NCBI RefSeq assembly: GCF_946481155.1
Contig: NZ_CAMLMK010000058.1
Coordinates: forward strand, 1 to 19,021
From: an uncultured Flavobacterium sp.
GTDB taxonomy: Bacteria; Bacteroidota; Bacteroidia; Flavobacteriales; Flavobacteriaceae
Reading direction: 5' to 3'
Length of the DNA: 19,021 nt
Each line of letters begins with the position of its first letter. The stretch's first letter is position 1. A program made the position numbers and the translations under genes. The notes below the pieces were generated by a model. The model saw only the letters and a list, made by a program, of their open reading frames with translations. It searched no databases and was not told the origin of the DNA. Below are positions 1 to 9,075 of this stretch, piece after piece.

Positions 1-90
1 CTGGATGTTCTGTCCTTTTAAAGGCGGCAAAATCTCAAAGGAAAAAAGTGAGCTCCCGTTGGCGTTTTCTATATGTTGCGTTACTTTCAT
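1..90 (-). CDS. metF: 5,10-methylenetetrahydrofolate reductase, N-terminal fragment
   Basis: Only the first 30 codons are in the window; the gene continues past the left edge. The reading starts MKVTQHIENANGSSLFSFEI and goes on with LPPLKGQNIQ. This is the typical start of MetF, in which the FSFEILPP strand opens the FAD-binding TIM barrel and carries the catalytic Glu. MetF makes 5-methyl-THF, the methyl donor of the methionine synthase encoded just upstream. It lies 145 bp downstream of the metH C-terminal half on the same strand, so it may be expressed from the SAM-I-controlled metH transcript. The spacer has no convincing terminator. The assignment rests on a short stretch, but a characteristic one. 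Confidence 0.85.
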   Translation of the reverse strand, partial: MKVTQHIENANGSSLFSFEILPPLKGQNIQ

Positions 91-235
91 TTTATAGGTC
101 TTAAAGGTTGAAGGTCGAAAGTGGAAAATTTTTAATGATTTTTACTTTTCGACTATTTTTAATCATTTATATTTTTTGAAGTTTAAATCTAAAGCCTACT
201 TTATAGACTTTATGACTTTTCACTTTATGACTATT

Positions 236-2914
236 TTAATCTGCTATGTTTGGGTTCAGCCATTTTTCGGCGTATTCGTAAGTACAGTTTCGTCGTTTGG
301 CGTAATCTCTCACCTGGTCTTCTTTTATTTTCCCGAGTCCGAAATACTTGCTCTCCGGATGTCCAAAATAATAGCCGGAAACGGAAGAAGCCGGCCACAT
401 CGCCATGCTTTCGGTTAAGGTCACACCTATTTTTTCTTCCACATCCAATAGTTTCCAGATGGTTGGTTTTTCCAAATGATCCGGACAGGCAGGATAGCCA
501 GGTGCCGGACGGATTCCTTTGTATTCCTCTTTGATTAACTCATCATTGGAAAGACGTTCTTCGGTAGCATAACCCCAGATTTCCTTACGGATTTTCTCAT
601 GCAAATATTCTGCAAAAGCTTCCGCGAAACGATCTCCGAGTGCTTTTACCATGATAGAACTGTAGTCGTCTACAGCTTCCTCAAAGGCTTTAGCTTTTTC
701 GTCAACTCCAAAACCTGTGGTTACGCAAAAAGCACCCATGTAATCTTGTTTTCCTTCCGATTTTGGCGCGATAAAATCTGCTAATGCAATATTTGGTGCG
801 CCCACTGTTTTTTGCGATTGCTGACGTAATGTCAAAAACGTTTCCAATACGTTTCCGTTTTCGTCATACAATTCAATATCATCATCATTTACCTGACTTG
901 CCGGGAAGATGCCGTATATGCCTTTTGCCTGAAGCCAGTTTTCGTCTAATAACTGGGTCAGCATTCGCTGTGCGTCGTCGAACAAAATCGTCGCCTGTTC
1001 ACCCACTACTTTGTCGGTTAAAATCGCAGGATATTTCCCGAACAATTGCCATGATGCAAAAAAAGGTGTCCAATCGATATAAGGGACCAGTTCTTCCAAT
1101 TTCACTTCAACGGTTTTTACGCCGATAAAATTTGGTGTTTTAGGCTGGTATTCTTCCCAATTCAATTGCAGTTTATTGGCTCTTGCTTTTTCAATCGTAT
1201 GATAGCTTTTATCGCGTTGGCGGTTTAAAAACGTTTCGCGAAAAGTCTCATATTCTGCGCGAATGGTACTGGCATATAGTTTCTTATCCTTATTCAACAA
1301 GTTTCCGGCTACCGTTACCGCCCGGGAAGCATCATTCACATGAACAACTGTTTCCCGATATTCAGGTGCTATTTTCACAGCCGTATGTGCCCGCGAAGTT
1401 GTTGCGCCACCAATCATAATCGGAATTTTAATATTGCGCTTGTCCATTTCCTTAGCCAGATAAACCATTTCATCCAGCGAAGGCGTAATCAAGCCGCTCA
1501 AACCGATAATGTCGACATTCTCTCTGACAGCAGTTTCAATGATTTTTTCCGGCGCCACCATCACTCCTAAATCGATGATTTCGAAATTGTTGCAGGCCAA
1601 AACCACGGATACGATATTTTTACCGATATCGTGCACATCGCCTTTTACGGTAGCCATCAGTACTTTTCCGGCACTGGATGACTTTCCGTCTTTTTCGGCT
1701 TCGATATAAGGCAACAAATACGCTACGGCTTTTTTCATCACCCGGGCTGATTTCACTACTTGTGGTAAAAACATTTTCCCGCTTCCGAACAAATCGCCTA
1801 CGACATTCATACCTGTCATCAGGTTGATTTCTATAACTTCGATTGGTCTCGCTGCTTCCTGACGTGCTTCTTCCACATCGATTTCTATAAATTCGTCGAT
1901 TCCTTTTACCAAAGCATGCGTCAATCGATCCTGAACCGAGCCGCTGCGCCACTCCTGAATTTGCTTCTCATTGATTTTTACGTCGCCTTTGAAGCTTTCG
2001 GCTAAATCTAAAAGTCTCTCTGTAGCATCATCGCGACGGTCGAGCAAAACGTCTTCAACATGTTCCAGTAAGTTTTTGTCGATTTCATCATACACTTCCA
2101 ACATTTCAGGATTTACGATTCCCATCGACATTCCGTGTTGAATTGCGTGGTACAAAAACGCCGAATGCATAGCTTCACGTACTTTGTCATTTCCTCTGAA
2201 TGAGAACGAAACATTGCTCACGCCTCCGCTCACATTGGCATACGGAAGGTTTTCGCGAATCCATTTGGTCCCCAGGAAGAAATCTAAGGCATTACGACGG
2301 TGTTCTTCCATTCCCGTTGCGACCGGAAAAATGTTGGGATCGAAAATGATGTCTTCGGCAGGAAAACCAACTTTATCGACCAAAATATCATAGGAACGCT
2401 TACAAATTTCGATACGGCGCTCTAAATTATCAGCTTGACCGACCTCATCGAAAGCCATCACGATTACAGCTGCTCCGTAGCGTTTCACCAATTTGGCATG
2501 ATGAATGAACGTTTCCTCGCCTTCTTTCAGACTGATGGAATTCACGACGCATTTTCCTTGTGCCACTTTTAATCCCGCTTCGATGATCTCCCATTTCGAG
2601 CTGTCGATCATTACAGGAACTCGTGAAATATCCGGTTCGGAAGCGATCAGGTTTAAGAATTTGGTCATGGCATACACGCCGTCCAACATTCCTTCGTCCA
2701 TGTTGATGTCGATAATCTGTGCGCCGCCTTCTACCTGGGCACGCGCGATATCAAGTGCTTCCTCGTATTGTTCTTCTTTAATCAATCGTAAAAATTTTCG
2801 TGAGCCGGTGACGTTAGTACGCTCACCGACATTCACGAAAATACTCTCGGGTGTAATGATTAGGGGTTCAAGACCCGAAAGCTTTAAAAATTTATTACCT
2901 GCTCCTTGCGTCAT
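236..2914 (-). CDS. metH: Methionine synthase, folate/B12/SAM-activation half
   Basis: This 892-aa protein carries everything in cobalamin-dependent methionine synthase except the homocysteine domain. A pterin-binding barrel spans about residues 18-300 ([12 protein letters not shown] near 28-38, IDINMDEGM near 68-76). The cap and B12-binding modules span about 330-600, with the cobalamin-ligand motif DVHDIGK in which His428 is the lower axial ligand. A C-terminal reactivation domain contains [12 protein letters not shown] and [14 protein letters not shown]. It would transfer methyl from 5-methyl-THF through B12 to homocysteine, working with the separately encoded homocysteine domain. Its ATG shares one base with the upstream stop (TAATGA), which indicates translational coupling. 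The domain boundary falls in the linker before the LSGLEPL segment of full-length MetH. All motifs look intact. Confidence 0.96.
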   Translation of the reverse strand: MTQGAGNKFLKLSGLEPLIITPESIFVNVGERTNVTGSRKFLRLIKEEQYEEALDIARAQVEGGAQIIDINMDEGMLDGVYAMTKFLNLIASEPDISRVPVMIDSSKWEIIEAGLKVAQGKCVVNSISLKEGEETFIHHAKLVKRYGAAVIVMAFDEVGQADNLERRIEICKRSYDILVDKVGFPAEDIIFDPNIFPVATGMEEHRRNALDFFLGTKWIRENLPYANVSGGVSNVSFSFRGNDKVREAMHSAFLYHAIQHGMSMGIVNPEMLEVYDEIDKNLLEHVEDVLLDRRDDATERLLDLAESFKGDVKINEKQIQEWRSGSVQDRLTHALVKGIDEFIEIDVEEARQEAARPIEVIEINLMTGMNVVGDLFGSGKMFLPQVVKSARVMKKAVAYLLPYIEAEKDGKSSSAGKVLMATVKGDVHDIGKNIVSVVLACNNFEIIDLGVMVAPEKIIETAVRENVDIIGLSGLITPSLDEMVYLAKEMDKRNIKIPIMIGGATTSRAHTAVKIAPEYRETVVHVNDASRAVTVAGNLLNKDKKLYASTIRAEYETFRETFLNRQRDKSYHTIEKARANKLQLNWEEYQPKTPNFIGVKTVEVKLEELVPYIDWTPFFASWQLFGKYPAILTDKVVGEQATILFDDAQRMLTQLLDENWLQAKGIYGIFPASQVNDDDIELYDENGNVLETFLTLRQQSQKTVGAPNIALADFIAPKSEGKQDYMGAFCVTTGFGVDEKAKAFEEAVDDYSSIMVKALGDRFAEAFAEYLHEKIRKEIWGYATEERLSNDELIKEEYKGIRPAPGYPACPDHLEKPTIWKLLDVEEKIGVTLTESMAMWPASSVSGYYFGHPESKYFGLGKIKEDQVRDYAKRRNCTYEYAEKWLNPNIAD

Positions 2915-3903
2915 TATGCCTCTACTTCTAGTGTTCTTGGTTTAAAATCTTTTGCCACTTCGGCAATTAAGCGAATGTGGTCCGGGTTGGTGCCGCAGCA
3001 GCCACCTATAATGTTGATTAAATTATCTTCGAGATATTCTCTTATTAACGCCTGCATTTCTTCGGGTGTCTGATCGTACTCTCCGAAAGCGTTCGGCAAT
3101 CCTGCGTTTGGATGTGCTGAGACATTAAACGACGTGTTATGGGCTAATTGCTTTAGGTAAGGTTTCAGCTGATCGGCTCCTAATGCGCAATTGAAGCCTA
3201 CACTCAACAATGGAATATGCGAAACGGAAATCAGGAAAGCTTCAACCGTTTGCCCTGATAACGTTCTTCCCGAAGCATCCGTAATCGTTCCCGAAACCAT
3301 GATCGGAATATCAATATTGCGTTCTTCCTTCACTTCTTCGATAGCGAACAAGGCTGCTTTTGCATTTAAGGTATCGAAGATGGTTTCCACCAATAAAATA
3401 TCGCTTCCTCCATCCAATAAAGCTTCAACCTGCTGTTTATAGGCAATTCTCAAATCGTCAAAGGTCACGGCACGGAATCCCGGGTCGTTCACATCAGGTG
3501 ACATAGAGGCTGTTCGGTTGGTGGGTCCGATGGAACCGGCTACGAATCTTGGTTTATCAGTAAACTCATCGGCTACTTCGCGGGCAATTTTTGCCGACTG
3601 ATAGTTTAATTCATACACCAGATCTTCCATGTAATAATCCGCCATTCCGATCGTCGTTCCTGAAAATGTATTGGTTTCCACGATGTCCGCCCCGGCAGCG
3701 AAATAGGCACGGTGCACTTCTTTCACAGCTTCGGGCTGGGTTAGTGATAACAAATCGTTGTTCCCTTTCAGCGGATGGGGAAAATCTTTGAAACGCTCGC
3801 CACGAAAATCTTCTTCCTCGAATTTGTAGTGCTGTAACATCGTTCCCATTGCCCCGTCCAGGATCAGGATTCTTTCTTTTATTGCTTCGTGTATTTTTGA
3901 CAT
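2914..3903 (-). CDS. metH: Methionine synthase, homocysteine S-methyltransferase half
   Basis: This 329-aa protein corresponds to the N-terminal homocysteine-binding module of MetH. It opens with [13 protein letters not shown] (12-24) and carries the zinc-binding cysteines Cys239 (GFNCALGA) and Cys302/Cys303 ([11 protein letters not shown]). The zinc activates the thiol of homocysteine for methylation. The protein ends soon after the CCG motif, where one-piece MetH enzymes continue into the folate domain. It is therefore a complete module, not a truncation. It is the first gene after the SAM-I riboswitch, with a leader of about 225 nt between aptamer and ATG, and it overlaps the second metH gene by one base. 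Homocysteine methyltransferases of the MmuM/BhmT type share this fold, but the adjacent gene makes the MetH role clear. Confidence 0.95.
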   Translation of the reverse strand: MSKIHEAIKERILILDGAMGTMLQHYKFEEEDFRGERFKDFPHPLKGNNDLLSLTQPEAVKEVHRAYFAAGADIVETNTFSGTTIGMADYYMEDLVYELNYQSAKIAREVADEFTDKPRFVAGSIGPTNRTASMSPDVNDPGFRAVTFDDLRIAYKQQVEALLDGGSDILLVETIFDTLNAKAALFAIEEVKEERNIDIPIMVSGTITDASGRTLSGQTVEAFLISVSHIPLLSVGFNCALGADQLKPYLKQLAHNTSFNVSAHPNAGLPNAFGEYDQTPEEMQALIREYLEDNLINIIGGCCGTNPDHIRLIAEVAKDFKPRTLEVEA

Positions 3904-3973
3904 ATTTTATAAGCTTTCAGCGGACAGCCTTTAGCCATCAGCGATTCCAAAAATTCAATTCGTTTCTTAAATA

Positions 3974-4048
3974 GCCCCGATAGTAGCGGAAATCCTTTTT
4001 TCGGAAATCCGAAAAAAGATTGCAGCGGATAGCGGGAACAGGGACTGC
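3974..4048. repeat. Flavobacterium-type intergenic hairpin repeat
   Basis: A perfect 11-bp inverted repeat (3995-4005 and 4008-4018, arm CTTTTTTCGGA, 2-nt loop) is flanked by the asymmetric sequences gccccgatagtagcgg on the left and ggatagcgggaacaggg on the right. The flanks share the GATAG-AGCGG pattern. From memory, repeats with the same flanks and a variable AT-rich hairpin occur many times between genes in Flavobacterium genomes; I cannot run the search here. It lies in the metH leader between the SAM-I aptamer and the start codon, so it would be transcribed as a stable hairpin. No protein is encoded; an open frame across it is a by-product. Confidence 0.6.
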
Positions 4049-4070
4049 AAAAAAGCGCAAGCCCTTCGCT
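4049..4070 (-). terminator. Possible weak terminator in the metH leader
   Basis: Read on the minus strand, AGCGAA and TTGCGCT pair with one bulged base and are followed by six T residues. The stem is short, and it borders the hairpin repeat, so it may simply be part of that element. If functional it would lie about 60 nt downstream of the SAM-I aptamer and could serve as its output. Confidence 0.3.
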
Positions 4071-4128
4071 CAAGAAAACATAAAAAGTTATCAGGAAAAC
4101 AGGGAGAATACACGAAACGTATTCTTTA

Positions 4129-4230
4129 GTTATCTATACCGCCCAAGGCGAGTTAGAATGTAGCACCTTTCCATCGGATGGAGGTTGCTAAGCTTTCGTC
4201 GGGTCTATTCCCTCCAGCTTTCGTGATAAC
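4129..4230 (-). promoter_or_regulatory. SAM-I (S-box) riboswitch upstream of metH
   Basis: On the minus strand the 102-nt element follows the S-box layout. P1 is GTTATC (4230-4225) with GATAAC (4134-4129). The core reads GGAGGGAATAGACCCGACGAA, and then come GCTTAGCAACC, a P3 hairpin CCATCCGATGG, the conserved AAGGTGCTA and a P4 hairpin CGCCTTGGGCG. SAM binding to this class normally lowers expression of the downstream gene. Here the downstream unit is the split metH and probably metF. A 7-bp hairpin at 4105-4125 follows directly, and a second GATAAC copy occurs at 4087-4092. Confidence 0.95.
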
Positions 4231-4254
4231 GGTTCAGTTTGTATAAGAACGGTG

Positions 4255-4262
4255 CAAATGTA
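4255..4262 (-). promoter_or_regulatory. -7 box of the metH promoter
   Basis: The minus strand reads TACATTTG, matching the Bacteroidota TAnnTTTG -7 consensus and identical to the metK -7 box. It lies 25 nt upstream of the SAM-I aptamer, a sensible distance for a transcript beginning just before the riboswitch. No clear TTTG or TTG was seen at the -33 spacing. Confidence 0.5.
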
Positions 4263-4363
4263 ATAATAAAATTCACATTTAGAAATATTTTCCGCTATAT
4301 ACCTTTTTTCATTTACTTTTTAGATTTTTATTCTGCTATAATTAATTAATATAGATTTTATTG

Positions 4364-5548
4364 TTACTCAATTGAAAAATTCAAGGCTTGCTTTAAGTCG
4401 TTTATGACGTCCTGTACCGTTTCCAATCCAACGGAAACGCGTACCAAACCATCAGTAATGCTGACTGCCAAACGCTCTTCTTCTGATAATTTGCTGTGCG
4501 TTGTTGACGCCGGATGGGTAACGATTGTACGGGTATCGCCCAAATTTGCCGAAAGCGAGCATAATTCAATTCTATCTAAAAATTTACGTCCGGCCTCGAT
4601 ACCGCCTTTGATTTCAAAAGCGACAATATTTCCTCCCAAGCGCATTTGTTTTTTGGCGATTTCATACTGCGGATGCGATTTCAAAAACGGGTATTTCACC
4701 TGTTTTACATTTGGATGGCTTTCAAGGAACTCGGCTACTTTCAAGGCATTTTCGCAGTGTTTCTCCACACGCACCGGTAAGGTTTCCAGGCTTTTTGACA
4801 ATACCCAGGCATTGAAAGGCGATAAAGCCGGACCGGTATTTCGGGCAAACAGATAAATTTCGCGGATCAGATCTTCCCGGCCTACGGTAATCCCGCCTAA
4901 TACCCTTCCCTGCCCGTCTATTAGTTTTGTGGCCGAATGTACTATTAAATCGGCACCATACTGAATCGGGTTCTGGATATAAGGCGTGGCAAAACAGTTG
5001 TCGATGATTAAAATCAGGTTATGTTTTTTGGCAATTCGCCCTAATAATTCCAAATCAATAATATCAACAGCCGGGTTGGTAGGCGATTCTGCAAAAAGGA
5101 TTTTGGTATTGGGTTGTATAAAATCCTCAATCGTTTCCGGCTTATTGATATCGAAATAACTCGTGGTGATGTTCCATTTCGGGAAATATTTAGTGAATAA
5201 CGTGTGCGTCGATCCAAAGACACTTCCCACCGAAACAATATGATCGCCTGAATCAAGCAAAGCTGCAAAAGTCGAATACACTGCCGCCATTCCGGTGGCG
5301 AAAGCATACCCCGCTTCGGCGCCTTCCATTTTGCATATCTTTTCTACAAACTCGCTTGTATTCGGATTGGTGAACCGGCTGTAGATGTTGCGTTCTTTTT
5401 CTTCCGTGAACGAAGCGCGCATGTCTTCCGCATCTTCAAAAACGAAGCTGGAGGTTAAATACAGCGGTACGGAATGCTCTAAAAACTGTGTTCTTTCGGT
5501 TTGGGTACGTATGGCCTGGGTTTCGAAGCCGAATTCTGAATTGCTCAT
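4364..5548 (-). CDS. metZ: O-acylhomoserine sulfhydrylase (MetZ type)
   Basis: This 394-aa PLP enzyme of the Cys/Met metabolism family would convert an O-acylhomoserine plus sulfide to homocysteine. The PLP lysine is Lys208 in HSATKLIDGQGRVLGG. The GQGR segment after the lysine is typical of MetZ (O-succinylhomoserine sulfhydrylase). Asp183 (IIDNCFATPY) would hold the pyridine nitrogen, and YSRFTNPN (56-63) is the usual phosphate/substrate loop. It is the last gene of the thrA-metX operon, with a 28-bp gap after thrA. Cystathionine gamma-synthase and MetY are the close alternatives. Whether it uses acetyl- or succinyl-homoserine cannot be read from the sequence. No strong terminator follows it before the metH promoter. 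Confidence 0.9.
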   Translation of the reverse strand: MSNSEFGFETQAIRTQTERTQFLEHSVPLYLTSSFVFEDAEDMRASFTEEKERNIYSRFTNPNTSEFVEKICKMEGAEAGYAFATGMAAVYSTFAALLDSGDHIVSVGSVFGSTHTLFTKYFPKWNITTSYFDINKPETIEDFIQPNTKILFAESPTNPAVDIIDLELLGRIAKKHNLILIIDNCFATPYIQNPIQYGADLIVHSATKLIDGQGRVLGGITVGREDLIREIYLFARNTGPALSPFNAWVLSKSLETLPVRVEKHCENALKVAEFLESHPNVKQVKYPFLKSHPQYEIAKKQMRLGGNIVAFEIKGGIEAGRKFLDRIELCSLSANLGDTRTIVTHPASTTHSKLSEEERLAVSITDGLVRVSVGLETVQDVINDLKQALNFSIE

Positions 5549-5576
5549 TATTTATTGTTTTGTTGTTTGTTTTTAA

Positions 5577-7994
5577 TTATTTGCTTTTTTCTGCCAGACG
5601 TAAGATGTCACCAAAAACACCTCTTGCGGTAACAGCTGCTCCTGCTCCTGCACCTTGGATTACGATTGGATGTTCTCCATAGGATTCAGTGTAGATTTCA
5701 AAAATGGAATCCGAACCTTTTAGCTGTCCAAGCGAACTTTCTTTTGAAACCGAAACTAAACTGACTTCAAGCGATGCGCCGTTTTCTACCGATAAATCGC
5801 CTGACAAATCGCCTACGTAACGTAAAACGTGGTTTTCGGCCTGATTGTTTTTTGTATTCAGGTAAATAGGATTGAGTTCTTCCAAACGGGTAAGGAAATC
5901 GGAAACATTGCCTTCTCTTAAATTTTCAGGAATTAAATTCTGAATTTTCACTTCGGAGAATTCGTTGCTTAAATCCAATTCACGGGCTAAGATTAATAAT
6001 TTTCGTCCGACGTCATTTCCGTTTAGGTCTTCGCGCGGATCCGGTTCGGTGAAACCTTTTTCGATAGCTTCGTTCAATACATCACTGAAATTCTTATCGG
6101 AAGCAGAAAACGTGTTGAAAAGGTAACTCAGCGTTCCTGAGAAAACGCCACGGATTCTTGTGATATTTTCACCGGAATGATGCAATAAGCGAATAGTATC
6201 AATTAACGGTAATCCAGCACCTACATTGGTTTCATACAGATAATTCTTTTGATAGAACTGCAGGTTTTCGCGCAGGTTTTTGTAGAAGCTGTATTCTTTG
6301 GTATTTGCAATTTTGTTGGCGGAAACTAAGTCAAAGCCATTTTTAATCAGTTCTACATAATTGGCTACGAAATCTTTACTTGCAGTGGCATCAATCGCGA
6401 TCAGGTTCCCTAAATGATGTTCGTTTACAGCAGTAAGGATTGTCTGTATTGAAGATTTCTGCGGAGAGTTTTCAAGCTCCGTCTGCCATTGTTTCGAAAC
6501 GCCTTTAGCCTCGAAAATGAATTGGCGGGAATTGGCAATCGCTACGATATTTAACTCGATTCCCTTGCGTTGTATAATATTTTCACGGGATTCCAGCAAT
6601 TGGTTGATTAACGTCTGACCAACAGTTCCGTGTCCGAAAATAACCAGATTCACTTTCTTGGTAATCCCGAAGATTTCGCTGTGGATCACATTTAATGCTT
6701 TTTTGAGCTGAGCTCTTTCCACCACTAAGCTCACGTTCTTTCCGGTAACCGTATTGTTGAATAGAATCGGAACAATCTGGTTACGGATTAAAGCATCGTA
6801 TGGTTTGTTGAAAGTGGCCAACTCCTGTCCGATAATCGAAATTACCGAAACATTTTCCGTTAAATAAACACTGCTTACATCGTGAGTGTAGAAATCCAGT
6901 TCGAATTCGGCCTCGATAGCTGCTTTTGCTTTCTGCGCATCTTTGGCATCAACAATAAAACCGATTCCGCGCTCGGAAGAACCTTGGGAGATAATGCTGA
7001 CACTGATGTTATTTTGAGCTAAAACCCTGAAAATTCTCGCGTCGATTCCAGGTTTACCTAACAATCCGCGACCTTCCAGGTTTACCAATGTTACATTTTC
7101 AAGAACAGAAAGTGATTTAATCCCTTTTCGGGAATTTTCAGAGTTGATAAGGGTTCCGTTATGGGTATTGTTGAAGGTGTTTAAAATCCGTAGCGGAATT
7201 TTCTTTTCAATAAGCGGGATGATGGTTTTGGCGTGAAGGATTGTGGCGCCGAAAGTGGCTATCTCGTTAGCTTCTTCAAAAGAAAGCTGGTCGATTTTTT
7301 TGGCATCGGGAACTAAATCCGGGTTTGCTGTGAAGATACCGTCAACGTGGGTGAAGCTTTGCAGTTCTTCTGCATCTAAGTAATTGGCGAGTAAAGAAGC
7401 GGTGAAGTTGCTTCCGTTGCGGCCTAAAGTGGTGGTTTCTCCGTCGGTGCTTGAAGCGATGAATCCGGTTACGACATTGACGGTGGTGCCGTTGTTGGAA
7501 GAGAAATGATTTTGAACGTTCTTTCGGGAAATTACATCGACCGGTTGTGCGTTTCCGAATTTTGCGTCGGTTTTGATTAATTGGCGGGTATCTGAAAAAT
7601 TGGCGTTCACTCCTTTTTCTTTTAATGCCTGAGTGACTACTTTCCCTGAAATCACTTCGCCCTGAGCTAATACATTGTCCTTGATTTTCTTGCTGTAATC
7701 GCCTAAAAGTGTCACCCCTTCAAATAATTTTTCAAGCAATTCGAATTCTGATGATAAATCGGCGGAGGAATTTCCTTTCTGATACTTTTTGAAGTTTTCC
7801 AGTTGCACCTGATAGACTTCATTCTTCTTGGCTTTTTCAAGGATTTCTTCCAGCTCATCCGTTGCATTTCCAATCGCCGAAACTACGACTGCGAATTTTT
7901 CCTGCTGCTTGACCTTGTCTAGAATAATGTTGATTGCTTTGTCGAAACCTTCGCCATAGGCCAATGATTTCCCTCCGAATTTTAAAATTTTCAT
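5577..7994 (-). CDS. thrA: Bifunctional aspartokinase / homoserine dehydrogenase
   Basis: This 805-aa fusion would catalyse the first and third steps from aspartate to homoserine. The aspartokinase spans about residues 1-285 (KFGGKS at 5-10, SAIGNATDEL with Ser39 and Thr45, GRNGSN at 191-196). Two ACT regulatory domains span about 295-445 (SQGSSERGIGFIV near 336-348). Homoserine dehydrogenase runs from about 447 to the end, with the NAD(P) loop GHGTVG (454-459), SANKIANT, YETNVGAGLP and EPDPREDLNGNDVGRK. The dehydrogenase half looks complete. The kinase half departs from consensus at Lys9, Asn196 and His216. The ATG overlaps the metX stop by four bases (ATGA). The methionine context suggests a methionine-dedicated (MetL-like) enzyme, although the overall form resembles ThrA. 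Confidence 0.94.
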   Translation of the reverse strand: MKILKFGGKSLAYGEGFDKAINIILDKVKQQEKFAVVVSAIGNATDELEEILEKAKKNEVYQVQLENFKKYQKGNSSADLSSEFELLEKLFEGVTLLGDYSKKIKDNVLAQGEVISGKVVTQALKEKGVNANFSDTRQLIKTDAKFGNAQPVDVISRKNVQNHFSSNNGTTVNVVTGFIASSTDGETTTLGRNGSNFTASLLANYLDAEELQSFTHVDGIFTANPDLVPDAKKIDQLSFEEANEIATFGATILHAKTIIPLIEKKIPLRILNTFNNTHNGTLINSENSRKGIKSLSVLENVTLVNLEGRGLLGKPGIDARIFRVLAQNNISVSIISQGSSERGIGFIVDAKDAQKAKAAIEAEFELDFYTHDVSSVYLTENVSVISIIGQELATFNKPYDALIRNQIVPILFNNTVTGKNVSLVVERAQLKKALNVIHSEIFGITKKVNLVIFGHGTVGQTLINQLLESRENIIQRKGIELNIVAIANSRQFIFEAKGVSKQWQTELENSPQKSSIQTILTAVNEHHLGNLIAIDATASKDFVANYVELIKNGFDLVSANKIANTKEYSFYKNLRENLQFYQKNYLYETNVGAGLPLIDTIRLLHHSGENITRIRGVFSGTLSYLFNTFSASDKNFSDVLNEAIEKGFTEPDPREDLNGNDVGRKLLILARELDLSNEFSEVKIQNLIPENLREGNVSDFLTRLEELNPIYLNTKNNQAENHVLRYVGDLSGDLSVENGASLEVSLVSVSKESSLGQLKGSDSIFEIYTESYGEHPIVIQGAGAGAAVTARGVFGDILRLAEKSK

Positions 7995-8992
7995 GATTGT
8001 TTGGTTGTTTTTAGTTTAGTTGATATAAATAAGTTTTTAAGAATTTTGTTTAATTGTTCGTATTCGATCAGAAAAGCATCATGACCATGTATCGATGCGA
8101 TTTCGTGATAAAAAACCTTGTTTGTTACACGTTTTAGAATTTCATATGTTTCACGGTTTTCATTAGCGGTAAAAAAGTAATCCGTATCCACCGCGGTCAT
8201 GTGAATTTCTGCAGTGGTTTCTTTGGCGAAAGCTAAAAATTGTCCGCAATTGGTTTCTTCTCCAATAGTTTTCAGTAAATGGTTCATCAGCTTGTAGGCC
8301 GGCAATTCAAATCGGTTTTCGAGTTTTTCCCCGTGGTGCAGCAGCCAGCTTTCAATTTGATAAGATTCCTGATTGCTGTTTTTACTTCGGCCGAATTTTG
8401 TTTTTAAGGATTCAGGAGTCCGGTAAAGCAACATCGCGTGCAATCGCGCATCGTGAATCGGATTGCTGGAATTGTTCAGGATCTTGTCCTGTACCAACAC
8501 GTTCGCAATCAGCCAGTCGGAAGATTTCCAATCCGTCGCAATCGGAATCAGGTACTTAATGCTCTTAGGTTGCAGGAAAGCCATTTCCCAGGCGATTCCT
8601 CCTCCAAGACTTCCGCCGATTACTGCAAAAAGCTGATTGACATTTAAAAATTTCAGGCCTTCCCAAAAAAGTCGTGCGATATCTTTAGTGGTATATTCGG
8701 TGTAATTCTGAATCAAATTTTCAGGATTTCCGTCGTACCCATTTCCAGGAATATTGAAGGCGATCACGGTATAAAAATCGGTATCAATAGTTTTGTTTTC
8801 CCCGATTAAAGCATTCCACCAGCCTCTTTCACCCGTTACCTGTGAATTGCCGGTCAGTGCATGATTCACTACAACTACTGGCGCAGTACCAATTGGCTGA
8901 CCGAAAATCTGGTAATACAAAGGAAGCCAGCGTTTATATACTCCACTTTGAAGTGTGAAATCGAAAATATCTGTTTTTTGCAATTCGCTCAT
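7991..8992 (-). CDS. metX: Homoserine O-acyltransferase (MetX, alpha/beta hydrolase)
   Basis: This 333-aa protein of the MetX family would acylate homoserine, normally from acetyl-CoA, to provide the MetZ substrate. Visible motifs are NHALTGNSQV (43-52), the nucleophile elbow GGSLGGG with Ser128, Asp271 in AVDTDYFF and His304 in HGHDAFLIE. Together these make the Ser-Asp-His triad. The length is slightly below many MetX proteins. Family members may use acetyl-CoA or succinyl-CoA, and pairing with a MetZ-like partner leaves this open. Its stop overlaps the thrA ATG by four bases. Upstream it is separated from the osmC-like gene by 83 bp containing a long hairpin. Confidence 0.92.
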   Translation of the reverse strand: MSELQKTDIFDFTLQSGVYKRWLPLYYQIFGQPIGTAPVVVVNHALTGNSQVTGERGWWNALIGENKTIDTDFYTVIAFNIPGNGYDGNPENLIQNYTEYTTKDIARLFWEGLKFLNVNQLFAVIGGSLGGGIAWEMAFLQPKSIKYLIPIATDWKSSDWLIANVLVQDKILNNSSNPIHDARLHAMLLYRTPESLKTKFGRSKNSNQESYQIESWLLHHGEKLENRFELPAYKLMNHLLKTIGEETNCGQFLAFAKETTAEIHMTAVDTDYFFTANENRETYEILKRVTNKVFYHEIASIHGHDAFLIEYEQLNKILKNLFISTKLKTTKQS

Positions 8993-9010
8993 CTTTACTT
9001 TTTTTAAAAT

Positions 9011-9053
9011 AAACCACCCCTGACTTCGTTGGCAGACTTGCCAGAGGCGGTTT
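9011..9053. repeat. Hairpin between the osmC-like gene and metX
   Basis: On the minus strand AAACCGCCTCTGGC pairs over all 14 positions with GTCAGGGGTGGTTT, using three G-U wobbles, around a 15-nt loop. The stem fills most of the 83-bp gap inside the operon. Because T-rich sequence follows only after a few bases (ATTTTAAAAAAAG), it is not a clear terminator. It may act as an mRNA processing or stabilising hairpin, or be a dispersed palindromic repeat. Confidence 0.55.
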
Positions 9054-9075
9054 CAACAAACAAAACAATTTATCT

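Noticed and set aside
91..235. Regulatory element between the metH halves and metF
   Set aside because: The 145-bp spacer is AT-rich with short inverted AATGATT/AATCATT words and repeated gactttatgact-like words, but no promoter, terminator or riboswitch pattern I can support.
2905..2920. Frameshift in metH
   Set aside because: The break is at a domain linker with an overlapping stop/start TAATGA and both products are complete modules, so a true split gene is more likely.
3879..4073. 64-codon minus-strand frame upstream of metH
   Set aside because: It runs through the intergenic hairpin repeat and into the metH start and has no protein-like features; the SAM-I leader explains the region better.
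4320..4363. Terminator after metZ
   Set aside because: Only an imperfect AT palindrome (CTATA/TATAG arms) is visible downstream of the metZ stop, with no GC stem or clear U-tract.
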